Shown one piece after another: positions 14,953 to 22,852 of a DNA stretch of 64,000 bases. Position 1 is the stretch's first letter. Every line of letters starts with the position of its first letter. Source of the DNA: an uncultured Eubacteriales bacterium (GTDB lineage: Bacteria > Bacillota > Clostridia > Oscillospirales > Acutalibacteraceae); the NCBI GenBank assembly GCA_951801675.1, contig CATONX010000001.1, forward strand, positions 1 to 64,000, read 5' to 3'. A model generated the notes under the pieces. The model was given only the letters and a program-made list of their open reading frames with translations, ran no database searches and had not been told where the DNA came from. Made by a program: the position numbers and the translations under genes.

Positions 14953-17850
14953 TTATCGGTCCTTAAGGGCGGCGAACAGGCTGCGAAGCCGGATCTTGAC
15001 CGCGCCCAGGTTGGTGATTTCGTCGATCTTGATCTGGGTGTAGATTTTCCCCTCGTCCTCGAGGATTTCCCGCACCTCGTCGGTGGTGATGGCGTCCACG
15101 CCGCAGCCGAAGGAAACCAGCTGCACCAGGTTCATGTCCGGCTTGTCCGCGATGTAGCGGGCCGCCGCGTACATGCGCGAGTGGTAGGTCCACTGGTTTA
15201 GCACCCCGGTGGGGAACTTTTCCACCTGGTCGCTCACCGCGTCCTCGGTGACAATGGCCGCGCCGAAGGAGGCGATCAGCTTGTCGATGCCGTGGTTGGT
15301 TTCCGGGTCCAAGTGATAGGGCCGCCCGGCCAGCACGATGATCTGCCGGCCTTCCCCGCGGGCCTTTTCAATGATCTCCCGCCCCTTGTTACGCACCTTT
15401 TGCAGATACGCGTCGTGCTCCGCGTAAGCGAGCTTGCAGGCAGCCTTGACCTCCTTTAAGGTCAGGCCCTCAAAGTGCCGGGAGAGCACCTCCAACAGCT
15501 TCCCCGGGAACTCCTTTCTGCGGTGGATACCCAGGTAGTCGTCAATAAAGGTGACCTTTTTCAGTTCCCCCATGTTGGCCCCGATGACCTCCGGGTAGTA
15601 GGCCACCACCGGGCAGTTATAATGATTGTCCCCCAAGTGCTCGTCCAAGTTATAGGTTAGGCACGGGTAGAAGATGGTCCCAACCCCTTCGTCCAGCAGC
15701 GCCTGTACATGGCCGTGGATCAGCTTTGCCGGGAAGCAGACGGTGTCCGACGGGATGGTGTGCTGCCCTTTTAAGTACAGCGCCCGGTTGGAGGCCGGGG
15801 AGGTCACCACCTCAAAGCCCAGCGTGGTGAACAGCTTGTGCCAGAAGGGGAGAAGCTCGTACATGTTAAGCCCCATGGGGATGCCGATTTTGCCTCTGGA
15901 GCCCTGGACCTGCTGGTATTCGTCTAAAAGCTGGCGCTTGTATTCGTAAAGGTTGAGCCCTTCGTCGGTTCCCTTTTTGGTCACCGGTTTTTCGCACCGG
16001 TTGCCGCCGATGAACTTGCGCCCGCCTGCAAAGGTGTTGACCGTCAGGCGGCAGTGGTTGGAGCACAGGCCGCAGGAAACCACGCTGACCTTGTGGGTAA
16101 AGCCCTTGAGCTCCTCGAGGGAAAGCAGGCTGCTCTTGCCGGTGGACTGTTTTTTCGCGTACAGGGCCGCCCCGTAAGCGCCCATCAGCCCGGAAATGGT
16201 GGGGCGCACCACCTGTACCCCCAGCTCTAACTCAAAGGACCGCAGCACCGCGTCGTTTAGGAAGGTGCCGCCCTGGACCACAATGTGCTCTCCCAGCTCC
16301 TGGGGAGTGGTGGCCCGGATGACCTTATACAGCGCGTTTTTCACCACGCTCACCGAAAGGCCCGCCGAAATGTCCTCAATGGTGGCCCCGTCCTTCTGCG
16401 CCTGTTTGACCGAGGAATTCATAAACACCGTGCACCGGGAGCCTAAGTTCACCGGATGCTTGGCGAACAGCCCCTTCCTCGCAAAATCCGCAATGGAGTA
16501 GCCCAGGGCGTTTGCAAAGGTCTGCAAAAAGGAGCCGCAGCCGGAGGAACAAGCCTCGTTTAGGAAAATGTTGTCGATGGCGCCGTTTCGGATTTTGAAG
16601 CATTTGATGTCTTGCCCGCCGATGTCGATGACAAAGTCCACATCCGGCATAAAGCGTTTGGCCGCGGTAAAATGAGCCACCGTTTCCACAATGCCGTTAT
16701 CCACCCGGAAGGCGTTTTGAATCAGGTCCTCGCCGTAGCCGGTGACCGCGCTCGACGCGATCCGAATGCCCGGATGCTTTTCGTAAAGCCCCAGCAGAAA
16801 TTCCCGCACCAGCGGCACGGGATTGCTGGAATTGGGCTGGTAGCTGGAATCGAGCAGCTCCCCGTCCTCGCCCAGGACCACGGTTTTCAGTGTGGTGGAG
16901 CCCGCGTCGATGCCGATGTAAACCGGCTTTTGATAGGTGCTAAGGTCGGCCGTCTTCACCGTTGCCTTCTCATGCCGGGCGACGAACTCCTCATATTCCG
17001 CCTCATTGGTAAACAAGGGCGGGTTTGCCGCAAAATTCCCCGAACCCGTGTAATGGGCCACCGCCTGTGCCGCGTCCGGAAGGTCGATTTCTTCCTCAGC
17101 GCTCAAAGCCGCGCCCAGCGCCACATAGTAAAGAGAGTTTTCCGGGCAGATGCCCTGTAGCCCCAGGGTATTATCGAAGCTTTTTCGCAGCTCGGACAAA
17201 AAGGTGAGAGGCCCGCCCAGATAAAGAACCTTGCCGTTAATGTCCCGCCCCTGGGCCAGGCCCGCGATGGTCTGGTTGACCACGGCGGAAAAGATGCTCG
17301 CGGAAATGTCGTTTCGCTGGGCCCCCTGGTTTAAAAGAGGCTGAATGTCCGACTTGGCGAACACCCCGCAGCGGGAGGCGATGGTGTAGATTTTGTCGTA
17401 GGACTTGGCCGCCTCGTTCATTTCGTCCAGGGAAATGTTCAAAAGGGTGGCCATCTGGTCGATGAAAGCGCCCGTGCCTCCCGCGCAGGAGCCGTTCATG
17501 CGCACCTCGGTGCCGCCGGTGAGGAAGAGGATCTTCGCATCCTCCCCGCCCAGCTCCACAATCACGTCCGCGTCGGGTATGTACGTCTTCGCCGCGATGC
17601 GGGTGGCGAACACCTCCTGAATAAAGGGAAGCTTCGCGCTTTCCGCCACGCCCATGCCCGCCGAGCCGGACACGGCCACCATGGCTTTTCTCCCGTGCAC
17701 CACCTGTTCTCCCAAGGACGTTAGAATCTCCGCCGCCTTTTCGACAATCTGGGAATAATGGCGTTCATAGGAATGATAGACGATTCTATTTTCTTCGTCG
17801 AGCACCACGCATTTGATGGTGGTCGACCCAATGTCCAATCCGATTTTCAA
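14953..17850 (-). CDS. Double BadF/BcrA-type ATPase activase plus DUF2229 protein
   Basis: A 965-aa protein. Two activase domains of the ASKHA fold follow each other: domain 1 begins GLDIGSTTIK (residue 4) with GGEDAKIL and GGTGAFIDQ; domain 2 begins GIDAGSTTLK (about 315) with GGQDIKCF and SSGCGSFLQT, the Cys that holds the bridging [4Fe-4S] cluster. A DUF2229 region follows (CGLCSNHCRLT, GIPMGLNMYELLPFW, DTVCFPAKLIHGHV). Such activases use ATP-driven electron transfer to start radical dehydration of 2-hydroxyacyl-CoA or related reductions; the substrate is not shown here. The start overlaps the MarR gene stop (ATGA), and the stop TAA abuts the next frame. Confidence 0.9.
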   Translation of the reverse strand: MKIGLDIGSTTIKCVVLDEENRIVYHSYERHYSQIVEKAAEILTSLGEQVVHGRKAMVAVSGSAGMGVAESAKLPFIQEVFATRIAAKTYIPDADVIVELGGEDAKILFLTGGTEVRMNGSCAGGTGAFIDQMATLLNISLDEMNEAAKSYDKIYTIASRCGVFAKSDIQPLLNQGAQRNDISASIFSAVVNQTIAGLAQGRDINGKVLYLGGPLTFLSELRKSFDNTLGLQGICPENSLYYVALGAALSAEEEIDLPDAAQAVAHYTGSGNFAANPPLFTNEAEYEEFVARHEKATVKTADLSTYQKPVYIGIDAGSTTLKTVVLGEDGELLDSSYQPNSSNPVPLVREFLLGLYEKHPGIRIASSAVTGYGEDLIQNAFRVDNGIVETVAHFTAAKRFMPDVDFVIDIGGQDIKCFKIRNGAIDNIFLNEACSSGCGSFLQTFANALGYSIADFARKGLFAKHPVNLGSRCTVFMNSSVKQAQKDGATIEDISAGLSVSVVKNALYKVIRATTPQELGEHIVVQGGTFLNDAVLRSFELELGVQVVRPTISGLMGAYGAALYAKKQSTGKSSLLSLEELKGFTHKVSVVSCGLCSNHCRLTVNTFAGGRKFIGGNRCEKPVTKKGTDEGLNLYEYKRQLLDEYQQVQGSRGKIGIPMGLNMYELLPFWHKLFTTLGFEVVTSPASNRALYLKGQHTIPSDTVCFPAKLIHGHVQALLDEGVGTIFYPCLTYNLDEHLGDNHYNCPVVAYYPEVIGANMGELKKVTFIDDYLGIHRRKEFPGKLLEVLSRHFEGLTLKEVKAACKLAYAEHDAYLQKVRNKGREIIEKARGEGRQIIVLAGRPYHLDPETNHGIDKLIASFGAAIVTEDAVSDQVEKFPTGVLNQWTYHSRMYAAARYIADKPDMNLVQLVSFGCGVDAITTDEVREILEDEGKIYTQIKIDEITNLGAVKIRLRSLFAALKDR

Positions 17851-18353
17851 AAGGAACCCTCCGTTATCCTGCGAGTCTCCTGTGCCGCATTCCCTTCCCC
17901 GCTGCTGGTCAGAGCCATGCGGGTGCGGTGGAACAGGTCGTTGAGCTTCGTCAGTCCGTCAATGATGATCTGCTTGTCCTGGGGAGAAACAAAGTCCGCC
18001 AGCTCCTGCTGCTTTTTGAGCATCCGTTCCTCTGCGGCCGTGGTCAGGCGGATACCCGCGTCGGTCAGCTCGATATGGACCCTTCGCTGATCTTCGCTGT
18101 CCCGTATTCGCCGTACTAGGCCGCTTTTTTCCAGCCGGTTGCAGATGGTGGAGATGTTGCTCGCCGGCATCTCCATCTGCTCGCTTAGACGGCACACCCG
18201 GGTAGGCCCCCGCCGAAACAGCTCAATGAGCACCAGCGCCTGGCTGGTGGAGAGCCCTAGAGGCTGAAAATTCTGGTTCATGACATGCGCCATCTCCAGA
18301 TTGATGCTGCGCATCAGAGTGCGTATGGTGTTATTGAAAAGGATGGTATCCAA
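17847..18353 (-). CDS. MarR-family regulator
   Basis: A 168-aa protein. It begins at TTG 18353 with GAGAGGG nine bases upstream; no ATG in frame has a better ribosome site. The winged helix is visible: STSQALVLIELFRRGPTRVCRLSEQMEMPASNISTICNRLEKSGLV followed by the wing RDSEDQRRVHIELTDAG (DxRxxxxxLTxxG type). It is first in an operon with the activase and dehydratase genes (ATGA overlap), so it probably controls them in response to a ligand, possibly an aromatic or acyl compound. A palindrome lies just downstream of its -10 box. Confidence 0.92.
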   Translation of the reverse strand: MDTILFNNTIRTLMRSINLEMAHVMNQNFQPLGLSTSQALVLIELFRRGPTRVCRLSEQMEMPASNISTICNRLEKSGLVRRIRDSEDQRRVHIELTDAGIRLTTAAEERMLKKQQELADFVSPQDKQIIIDGLTKLNDLFHRTRMALTSSGEGNAAQETRRITEGSF

Positions 18354-18392
18354 TGGCTATAACCCTCTCTAGCGTTGATGGCAAAATAATTC

Positions 18393-18416
18393 TTATGGAA
18401 ATAATTATTGGAATAA
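18393..18416. promoter_or_regulatory. Palindrome likely bound by the MarR protein
   Basis: A 24-bp near-palindrome with core AATAATTATT (18400-18409) and outer TTAT/ATAA arms. It begins just downstream of the -10 box of the MarR promoter and covers the expected start site, as usual for MarR autorepression. Confidence 0.6.
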
Positions 18417-18418
18417 CA

Positions 18419-18446
18419 ATTTTACCTCTTTTTTTGCAAAAGTCAA
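18419..18446 (-). promoter_or_regulatory. Promoter of the marR-activase-dehydratase operon
   Basis: On the minus strand TTGACT (18446-18441), a 16-bp spacer and TAAAAT (18424-18419), each 5 of 6 to consensus. The leader to TTG 18353 is about 60 nt. Confidence 0.78.
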
Positions 18447-18530
18447 TACGATTCGCGTCTTTGGAAGCAATTCACAGAGATTTTACATTCCTCCTGCCAA
18501 GGCCGTGTACCCTGCCTCGTCCGGCAACAC

Positions 18531-18570
18531 CAAAGAAGACGCCGCCGGCTCAAAAACCGGGGCGCCTTCT
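18531..18570 (-). terminator. Hairpin downstream of the spoIIID 3' half
   Basis: GAAGACGCC-G-CCGG (18535-18548) pairs with CCGG-G-GCGCCTTC (18557-18569), with one mismatch. On the minus strand it is followed by TTTGG. It lies 25 bp past the spoIIID stop and would end the rejoined spoIIID transcript. The rest of 18354-18593 holds the MarR promoter region. Confidence 0.6.
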
Positions 18571-18593
18571 TCCTTTTGTCTCGATACGCTTGC

Positions 18594-18739
18594 CTATTCC
18601 TCGGTGTGCAGATACTTGCGCTTGGTTGCCATACCGCCGCGGATGTGCCGTTGGGCTTTGTTGGTTTCCAGCACCTGCTTGACTTCCTTGTAGAGCATGG
18701 GATTTAATCTTTTGAGCCGGTCGGATACGTCTTTATGTA
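18594..18739 (-). pseudogene. spoIIID: spoIIID, 3' half (codons 38-84), cut off by the intervening element
   Basis: Read on the minus strand from the core, the frame gives HKDVSDRLKRLNP, then YKEVKQVLE and RHIRGGMATKRKY, ending at TAG 18596-18594. This is the unmistakable C-terminal half of SpoIIID, the mother-cell DNA-binding regulator of sporulation, whose family motif here is HLRGGxATKxKY. There is no usable start codon before an internal ATG at 18698, so this half cannot make SpoIIID alone. The missing N-terminal half is at 46316-46465 in the same orientation. Excision of the element joins CAT (His38) to AAA (Lys39) in frame. It is not a decayed gene: no stop or frameshift lies in it. Confidence 0.93.
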
Positions 18740-20232
18740 TGGTTGTGGGGATTGGGAACGGTTTGGGCCGCAAAAGAGGAGAGAAGCACCGTTATCTGTC
18801 CGTCCGGCTCTACCGTAATGCCGTCTACGGTTTCTCTGAGCAGGGCGTTGGTCAGGTTTTCGGGCAAAAGGAGCAGGGCGGGCGCAAAGGCGGAAAGGGG
18901 AGGGGGTTCCTCTCCTTTGTCAAACGCCTCCAGGCGGTGATTGACTTTTGCAAGCTCCTCCTGGACCCGGGCGAGCTTATCTCTTAGCTCCTCTATGTCA
19001 ATCAGATCGTTTTCGTATAGAGTAAGGAGCTTTTCCCGGCTGCGTGCGAGCCGCTTTGCTTCCCTTTGCTCCGCTTCCCGGTCCGCGACCTCTGCGCCGC
19101 TTGCACAAAGCCGCAGAAACTCCTGCCGAATGCGTTGTGCCGCGTTCGGAACGGTTTGGACAAAGGAAAGAAGGTAGCCCGCAATCCCCTGCAAAAGCGC
19201 CCCCTCATCCACTGTGACGGTGTTCGGGCAGCTGCTTGCCCCGTCGGCGTTTCGCTTGGCGCACACCCAGCGTACATAGGTGTTCTGATAGGTGCGGCTC
19301 AGGCGGCGAAAGGACCGGCCGCACACCCCGCAGGTGAGCAAAGCGCTCAAAGGATGGGCGCAATTTTGCCGCCTGCCCTCCTCGAGCTGTCTCACCCGCC
19401 GCCCCGCCGCCGCCTTCTGGGCCAGGAGAAAAACCTCGTCCTCCACAATGCGAAGCCTCGGCCGCTCGGCCACCAGCCACTCATCCGGGTCCCGGCCCCG
19501 CCGCTGGCCGGTGAGAAAGTCGGTCACCTCCTCCTTGCCGTTTAGCACCCGCCCAGTATACAAGGGATTCTTCAGAATTCGGGACACGGCCGTTTGGCTG
19601 AAGGCGCAGCCCCGCTTGGTGCGGGCCCCCTGGGCATTGAGCAAAGCCGCAATCCTTCCCGCGCCGTAGCCTTCCTGGGTGTACAGAGCAAAAATACGCC
19701 GCACCACCGCCGCCTCAGCGGGGTTGACTGCCAGATCAAAATAGTCTCCGTTTTTCTTATCGTAGCCGTAAACCAGGTTCGGCACCCGCCCTTTCTCGGC
19801 ATTGAGCCGCTTGCCGAACTTGACGCGCTTGGAGGTGTTCGCGCTTTCCTCCTGGGCCAGCGCCCCGAACACCGTCAGGACGAATTCGGAGTTGCCCAGC
19901 ACCGTCTGGCTGGAGGTCAGGAAAAACGTGTCGATGCCCATGGCCTTGAGTGCCCGGGTGCTTTGCAGCAGGTCTACCGTGTTGCGGGCGAAGCGGCTGA
20001 TGTCCTTGACCGCCACCAGATCGAAGGCTCCCGTCTTCGCATCCTCAAGCAGGCGCAGAAACGCCCGCCGGTTTTTGGTTTTCGTGCCGGAAATCCCTTC
20101 GTCCGCATAGATGCCCACCAGGATATGTCCGTTTTTGCGGGCGAACTCTTCGAAAAACGCCTTCTGTGCCTGCAGGCTGTTGAGCTGGTCTTCCTTGTCG
20201 GTGGAAACCCGGCAGTAAGCGGCCACGCGCAT
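18733..20232 (-). CDS. Large serine recombinase (SpoIVCA/skin-type site-specific integrase/excisionase)
   Basis: A 499-aa protein with GGGAGAGGG before ATG 20232. N-terminal resolvase domain (1-150): YCRVSTDKEDQ with nucleophile Ser10, IYADEGISGTK, DLVAVKDISRFARN. The recombinase domain (about 160-270) includes GYDKKNGDYF and SQTAVSRILKNPLYTGRV. A zinc ribbon follows (CGVCGRSF..., later Cys pair), then a long coiled coil (370-440). It cuts and rejoins DNA through a Ser-linked intermediate. Its stop codon TAA is formed by the left core, so the gene ends exactly at the element boundary. The place and type make it the enzyme that excises the element from spoIIID. I saw no convincing sigma-E promoter upstream; no separate directionality factor was identified. 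Confidence 0.94.
   Translation of the reverse strand: MRVAAYCRVSTDKEDQLNSLQAQKAFFEEFARKNGHILVGIYADEGISGTKTKNRRAFLRLLEDAKTGAFDLVAVKDISRFARNTVDLLQSTRALKAMGIDTFFLTSSQTVLGNSEFVLTVFGALAQEESANTSKRVKFGKRLNAEKGRVPNLVYGYDKKNGDYFDLAVNPAEAAVVRRIFALYTQEGYGAGRIAALLNAQGARTKRGCAFSQTAVSRILKNPLYTGRVLNGKEEVTDFLTGQRRGRDPDEWLVAERPRLRIVEDEVFLLAQKAAAGRRVRQLEEGRRQNCAHPLSALLTCGVCGRSFRRLSRTYQNTYVRWVCAKRNADGASSCPNTVTVDEGALLQGIAGYLLSFVQTVPNAAQRIRQEFLRLCASGAEVADREAEQREAKRLARSREKLLTLYENDLIDIEELRDKLARVQEELAKVNHRLEAFDKGEEPPPLSAFAPALLLLPENLTNALLRETVDGITVEPDGQITVLLSSFAAQTVPNPHNHT
18734..18761. repeat. Left attachment site: core TATGTA plus attP arm
   Basis: The core TATGTA (18734-18739) is followed inside the element by a 22-bp arm (18740-18761, from TGGTTG to GAACGG). 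Its reverse complement matches the arm at 46329-46350 at 15 of 22 positions, including CCGTTCC at the outer end and CCA at the inner end. Together they would form a large-serine-recombinase attP. The arm also encodes the last residues of the recombinase. Confidence 0.85.
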
Positions 20233-20407
20233 GTTGTCCCTCTCCCTTCGCTTGGATATGCAGTCAGCAGTCCCTGGGACATGCCTATGCGCCGCCCAGC
20301 CCGGTTATGTGAGCGGTGGAACATTCACGTAAAAGACGGTGGGAGAAGGGAAAAGAAAAAATAGAAGGAGGTTCTGGCAATACCAGGAAGAAAGGGCCGG
20401 GTTAGCG

Positions 20408-20436
20408 TTGACTTATTCGGCAGAAAAATCTATAAT
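20408..20436 (+). promoter_or_regulatory. Strong sigma-A promoter of the polysaccharide operon
   Basis: TTGACT (20408-20413), a 17-bp spacer and a perfect TATAAT (20431-20436). The leader to ATG 20492 is about 50 nt. It implies vegetative expression of the element's cargo. The 20233-20407 stretch between it and the recombinase shows nothing else I can name. Confidence 0.85.
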
Positions 20437-20491
20437 AATAAAGAATATTGTCAAAAAGCCGTTGGAAACCAACATAGATAAGAGGAATGGT

Positions 20492-21622
20492 ATGAGCAAG
20501 CGTATTTTTTTATCTTCTCCCACCATGCATGGAGAGGAACAGCGTTATATCAAAGAGGCGTTTGACACCAATTGGGTGGCGCCGCTGGGAACCAATGTGG
20601 ACGAATTTGAAAAGGAACTGGCGTCTTATGTAGGGGTGGGCCATGCGGCCGCGCTGAGCGCGGGGACCGCGGCGCTCCACCTGGCCATGAAGCTGGCAGG
20701 CGTTGCCGACGGGGACGTGGTCTTTTGCTCGGATTTGACCTTTGCCGCCACGGTAAACCCGGTCTCCTATGAAAAGGGCGTGCAGGTCTTTCTTGACAGT
20801 GAGGAAGACAGCTGGAATATGGACCCGAAGGCCCTGGAAAGGGCATTTGAAAAATATCCCAACCCCAAGGCGGTCGTGCTGGTCAACCTATACGGGACTC
20901 CTGCCAAGCTGGACGTGATCCGAGACATTTGCAGCGCCCACCAGGTCCCGTTGATTGAAGACGCGGCGGAGAGTCTGGGCGCCGTCTATCACGGCAAGCA
21001 GACCGGAACCTTCGGAACGTTCGGCGTTTTTTCGTTTAACGGCAATAAGATCATCACCACTTCCGGCGGTGGGATGCTGGTGTCCGAGGACGCGGCGGCC
21101 ATCGAAAAGGCCCGGTTCTGGGCCACCCAGTCGAGAGATCCGGCCCGCCATTATCAGCACAGCGAGATTGGATACAATTACCGCATGTCCAACATTGTCG
21201 CGGGCATCGGCCGCGGGCAGCTCAAGGCGCTCGACCTGCATATCCAGAAGAAAAAAGCCATTTACGAGACTTATAAGAATGAGCTCGCCACCCTCCCAGG
21301 GGTTCGGATGAATCCTTATCTGCCCGGTTCCGCGCCCAACTTCTGGCTCTCCTGCATGACCATTGACCCCGCCTCCAAGGTAACCCCCTTAGACGTGATG
21401 GTGGCGCTCGAACAGGAGAACATCGAATCCCGCCCCATCTGGAAGCCCATGCACATGCAGCCGGTGTTTGCGGAGCATGACTTTATTCAGGCGGCCGATG
21501 GGACCCCGGTGAGCGAACGGATCTTTGAGCGGGGCGTCTGCCTGCCTTCCGACGTGAAGAACACCGAAGAGGATATGGAAAGAATCATCGGGATCATCAA
21601 GGGCCTTTTTGCCGGAAGATAA
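20492..21622 (+). CDS. DegT/DnrJ/EryC1/StrS (PglE-like) sugar aminotransferase
   Basis: A 376-aa protein. ATG 20492 follows AAGAGGA; the longer frame from 20339 spans the promoter and is rejected. The start MSKRIFLSSPTMHGEE, the SAGTAALHLA block, DAAESLGA and the PLP lysine in NGNKIITTSGGGML match PglE, which aminates the 4-keto group of UDP-2-acetamido-2,6-dideoxy sugars. The substrate-side motif ESRPIWKPMHMQ is also kept. It is first in the polysaccharide operon. The product would be a UDP-4-amino sugar for the repeat unit; the NeuD/PglD-like acyltransferase at 40330 could acylate it. Confidence 0.9.
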   Translation: MSKRIFLSSPTMHGEEQRYIKEAFDTNWVAPLGTNVDEFEKELASYVGVGHAAALSAGTAALHLAMKLAGVADGDVVFCSDLTFAATVNPVSYEKGVQVFLDSEEDSWNMDPKALERAFEKYPNPKAVVLVNLYGTPAKLDVIRDICSAHQVPLIEDAAESLGAVYHGKQTGTFGTFGVFSFNGNKIITTSGGGMLVSEDAAAIEKARFWATQSRDPARHYQHSEIGYNYRMSNIVAGIGRGQLKALDLHIQKKKAIYETYKNELATLPGVRMNPYLPGSAPNFWLSCMTIDPASKVTPLDVMVALEQENIESRPIWKPMHMQPVFAEHDFIQAADGTPVSERIFERGVCLPSDVKNTEEDMERIIGIIKGLFAGR

Positions 21623-21694
21623 AAACCAGTTGCGCAACCTCGGAGAAGAAACGCGGCGTTTCTCCAAATTTCGATCACGTTTAGGAGCGTGTCC

Positions 21695-22852
21695 ATGAAA
21701 AAACTCTGCATCATTACCACGGTATCCATGACACTGGAATCCTTTGTACTCGATGGCGTCAAGGCACTGCACGAAACCCACCCGGACTGGGAGATTACCT
21801 TTGTCTGCAGCCACGACGAGCGGTTTGCGGCTTCCCTCCCGTCCTATATCCGGTTTTGTCCCATCAAAATGGAACGGGGTGTGAGCCTGTCTGGCCTGGC
21901 TGCGGTTTCCCAAATGAAACAGCTTTTTCGCAGGGAACGGTTCGATTTGGTCCAGTACGCCACGCCCAATGCTTCTTTGTACGCTTCCATCGCGGCCAAG
22001 CGAAATAAGGTCCCGGTGCGGCTCTACTGCCAGTGGGGCATCCGGTATGTGGGATTTGAAGGGTTCAATCGCCGGGTCTTTCAAGTCCTGGAAAAGACCG
22101 TCTGCCGCAATTCCACCCACATCCGGGCGGTTAGTTTTCTGAACAAGCGGTTTGCGGTGGAGGAGGGACTCTACCCGGAGGAAAAGGCGGTGGTCCTGGG
22201 TCAGGGCGGCACCATCGGCGTGGATTTAGAGGAATATATTCTTGCTCCGAAAAAGGAATGGCGGACGAAAATCCGCAGCACCCGCTGTCTGGGAGACGGC
22301 GTGGTGTTCGGCTTTGTCGGCCGCATATCCAGGGACAAGGGGAGCGAAGAGCTTTTGCAGGCGTTTCGCGCCATTCATGAGCTCGATCCCACCACGAAAC
22401 TGTTGATGGTAGGAACCTTTGAGGCGGACGAGAGCATGGACCGAGAGGTGCTCGATTGGGCGCAAACCTGCCCGGACGTGGTGTTTACCGGCCCGGTGGA
22501 CAAGCATGACCTGCGCGAGTATTACGCGGCCATGGACGTATATGTGCACCCCTCCTACCGGGAAGGCTTCGGTATGGTGCTGCAGGAGGCGGCCGCCATG
22601 GAATGCGCCATTGTTACCACCGACATTCCCGGTGCGTCGGAGGTAATGGAGGAAGGAATCTCCTGCCTGCTGGCAAAACCCAGAGACAGCGAAAGCTTGC
22701 AAAGCCAGATGACGGCCTTTTTAAAGGATTCCCGCCTGCGCAGCCGGTTTGGAAAGCAGGCCCGGCTTCGGGTGGAAACCTATTTTGACCGCAGGCGTAT
22801 GATTGCGCAACAGTGCAGGGAATACGAAAGACTGCTGGAGGAAACGACATGA
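21695..22852 (+). CDS. Glycosyltransferase, GT4/GT1 family (GT-B fold)
   Basis: A 385-aa protein; TTAGGAG is seven bases before ATG 21695. The C-terminal half has the usual donor-binding signatures: FGFVGRISRDKGSEELLQAF, then HPSYREGFGMVLQEAAAMECAIVTTDIPGASE (EX7E motif). The N-terminal half binds the acceptor. It adds one sugar to the lipid-linked repeat unit on the cytoplasmic face. The specific linkage cannot be read from the sequence. Its stop overlaps the next start (ATGA). Confidence 0.9.
   Translation: MKKLCIITTVSMTLESFVLDGVKALHETHPDWEITFVCSHDERFAASLPSYIRFCPIKMERGVSLSGLAAVSQMKQLFRRERFDLVQYATPNASLYASIAAKRNKVPVRLYCQWGIRYVGFEGFNRRVFQVLEKTVCRNSTHIRAVSFLNKRFAVEEGLYPEEKAVVLGQGGTIGVDLEEYILAPKKEWRTKIRSTRCLGDGVVFGFVGRISRDKGSEELLQAFRAIHELDPTTKLLMVGTFEADESMDREVLDWAQTCPDVVFTGPVDKHDLREYYAAMDVYVHPSYREGFGMVLQEAAAMECAIVTTDIPGASEVMEEGISCLLAKPRDSESLQSQMTAFLKDSRLRSRFGKQARLRVETYFDRRRMIAQQCREYERLLEETT

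Noticed and set aside
18594-18739. spoIIID fragments as ordinary decayed pseudogenes
   Set aside because: Both halves are intact to the same core, in frame when joined, and flanked by a serine recombinase and matched attP arms; decay would not keep all of these.
20233-20407. Sigma-E promoter of the recombinase
   Set aside because: CATA-like boxes occur (for example CATAACC) but no suitable -35 at 14-15 bp; I do not claim one.
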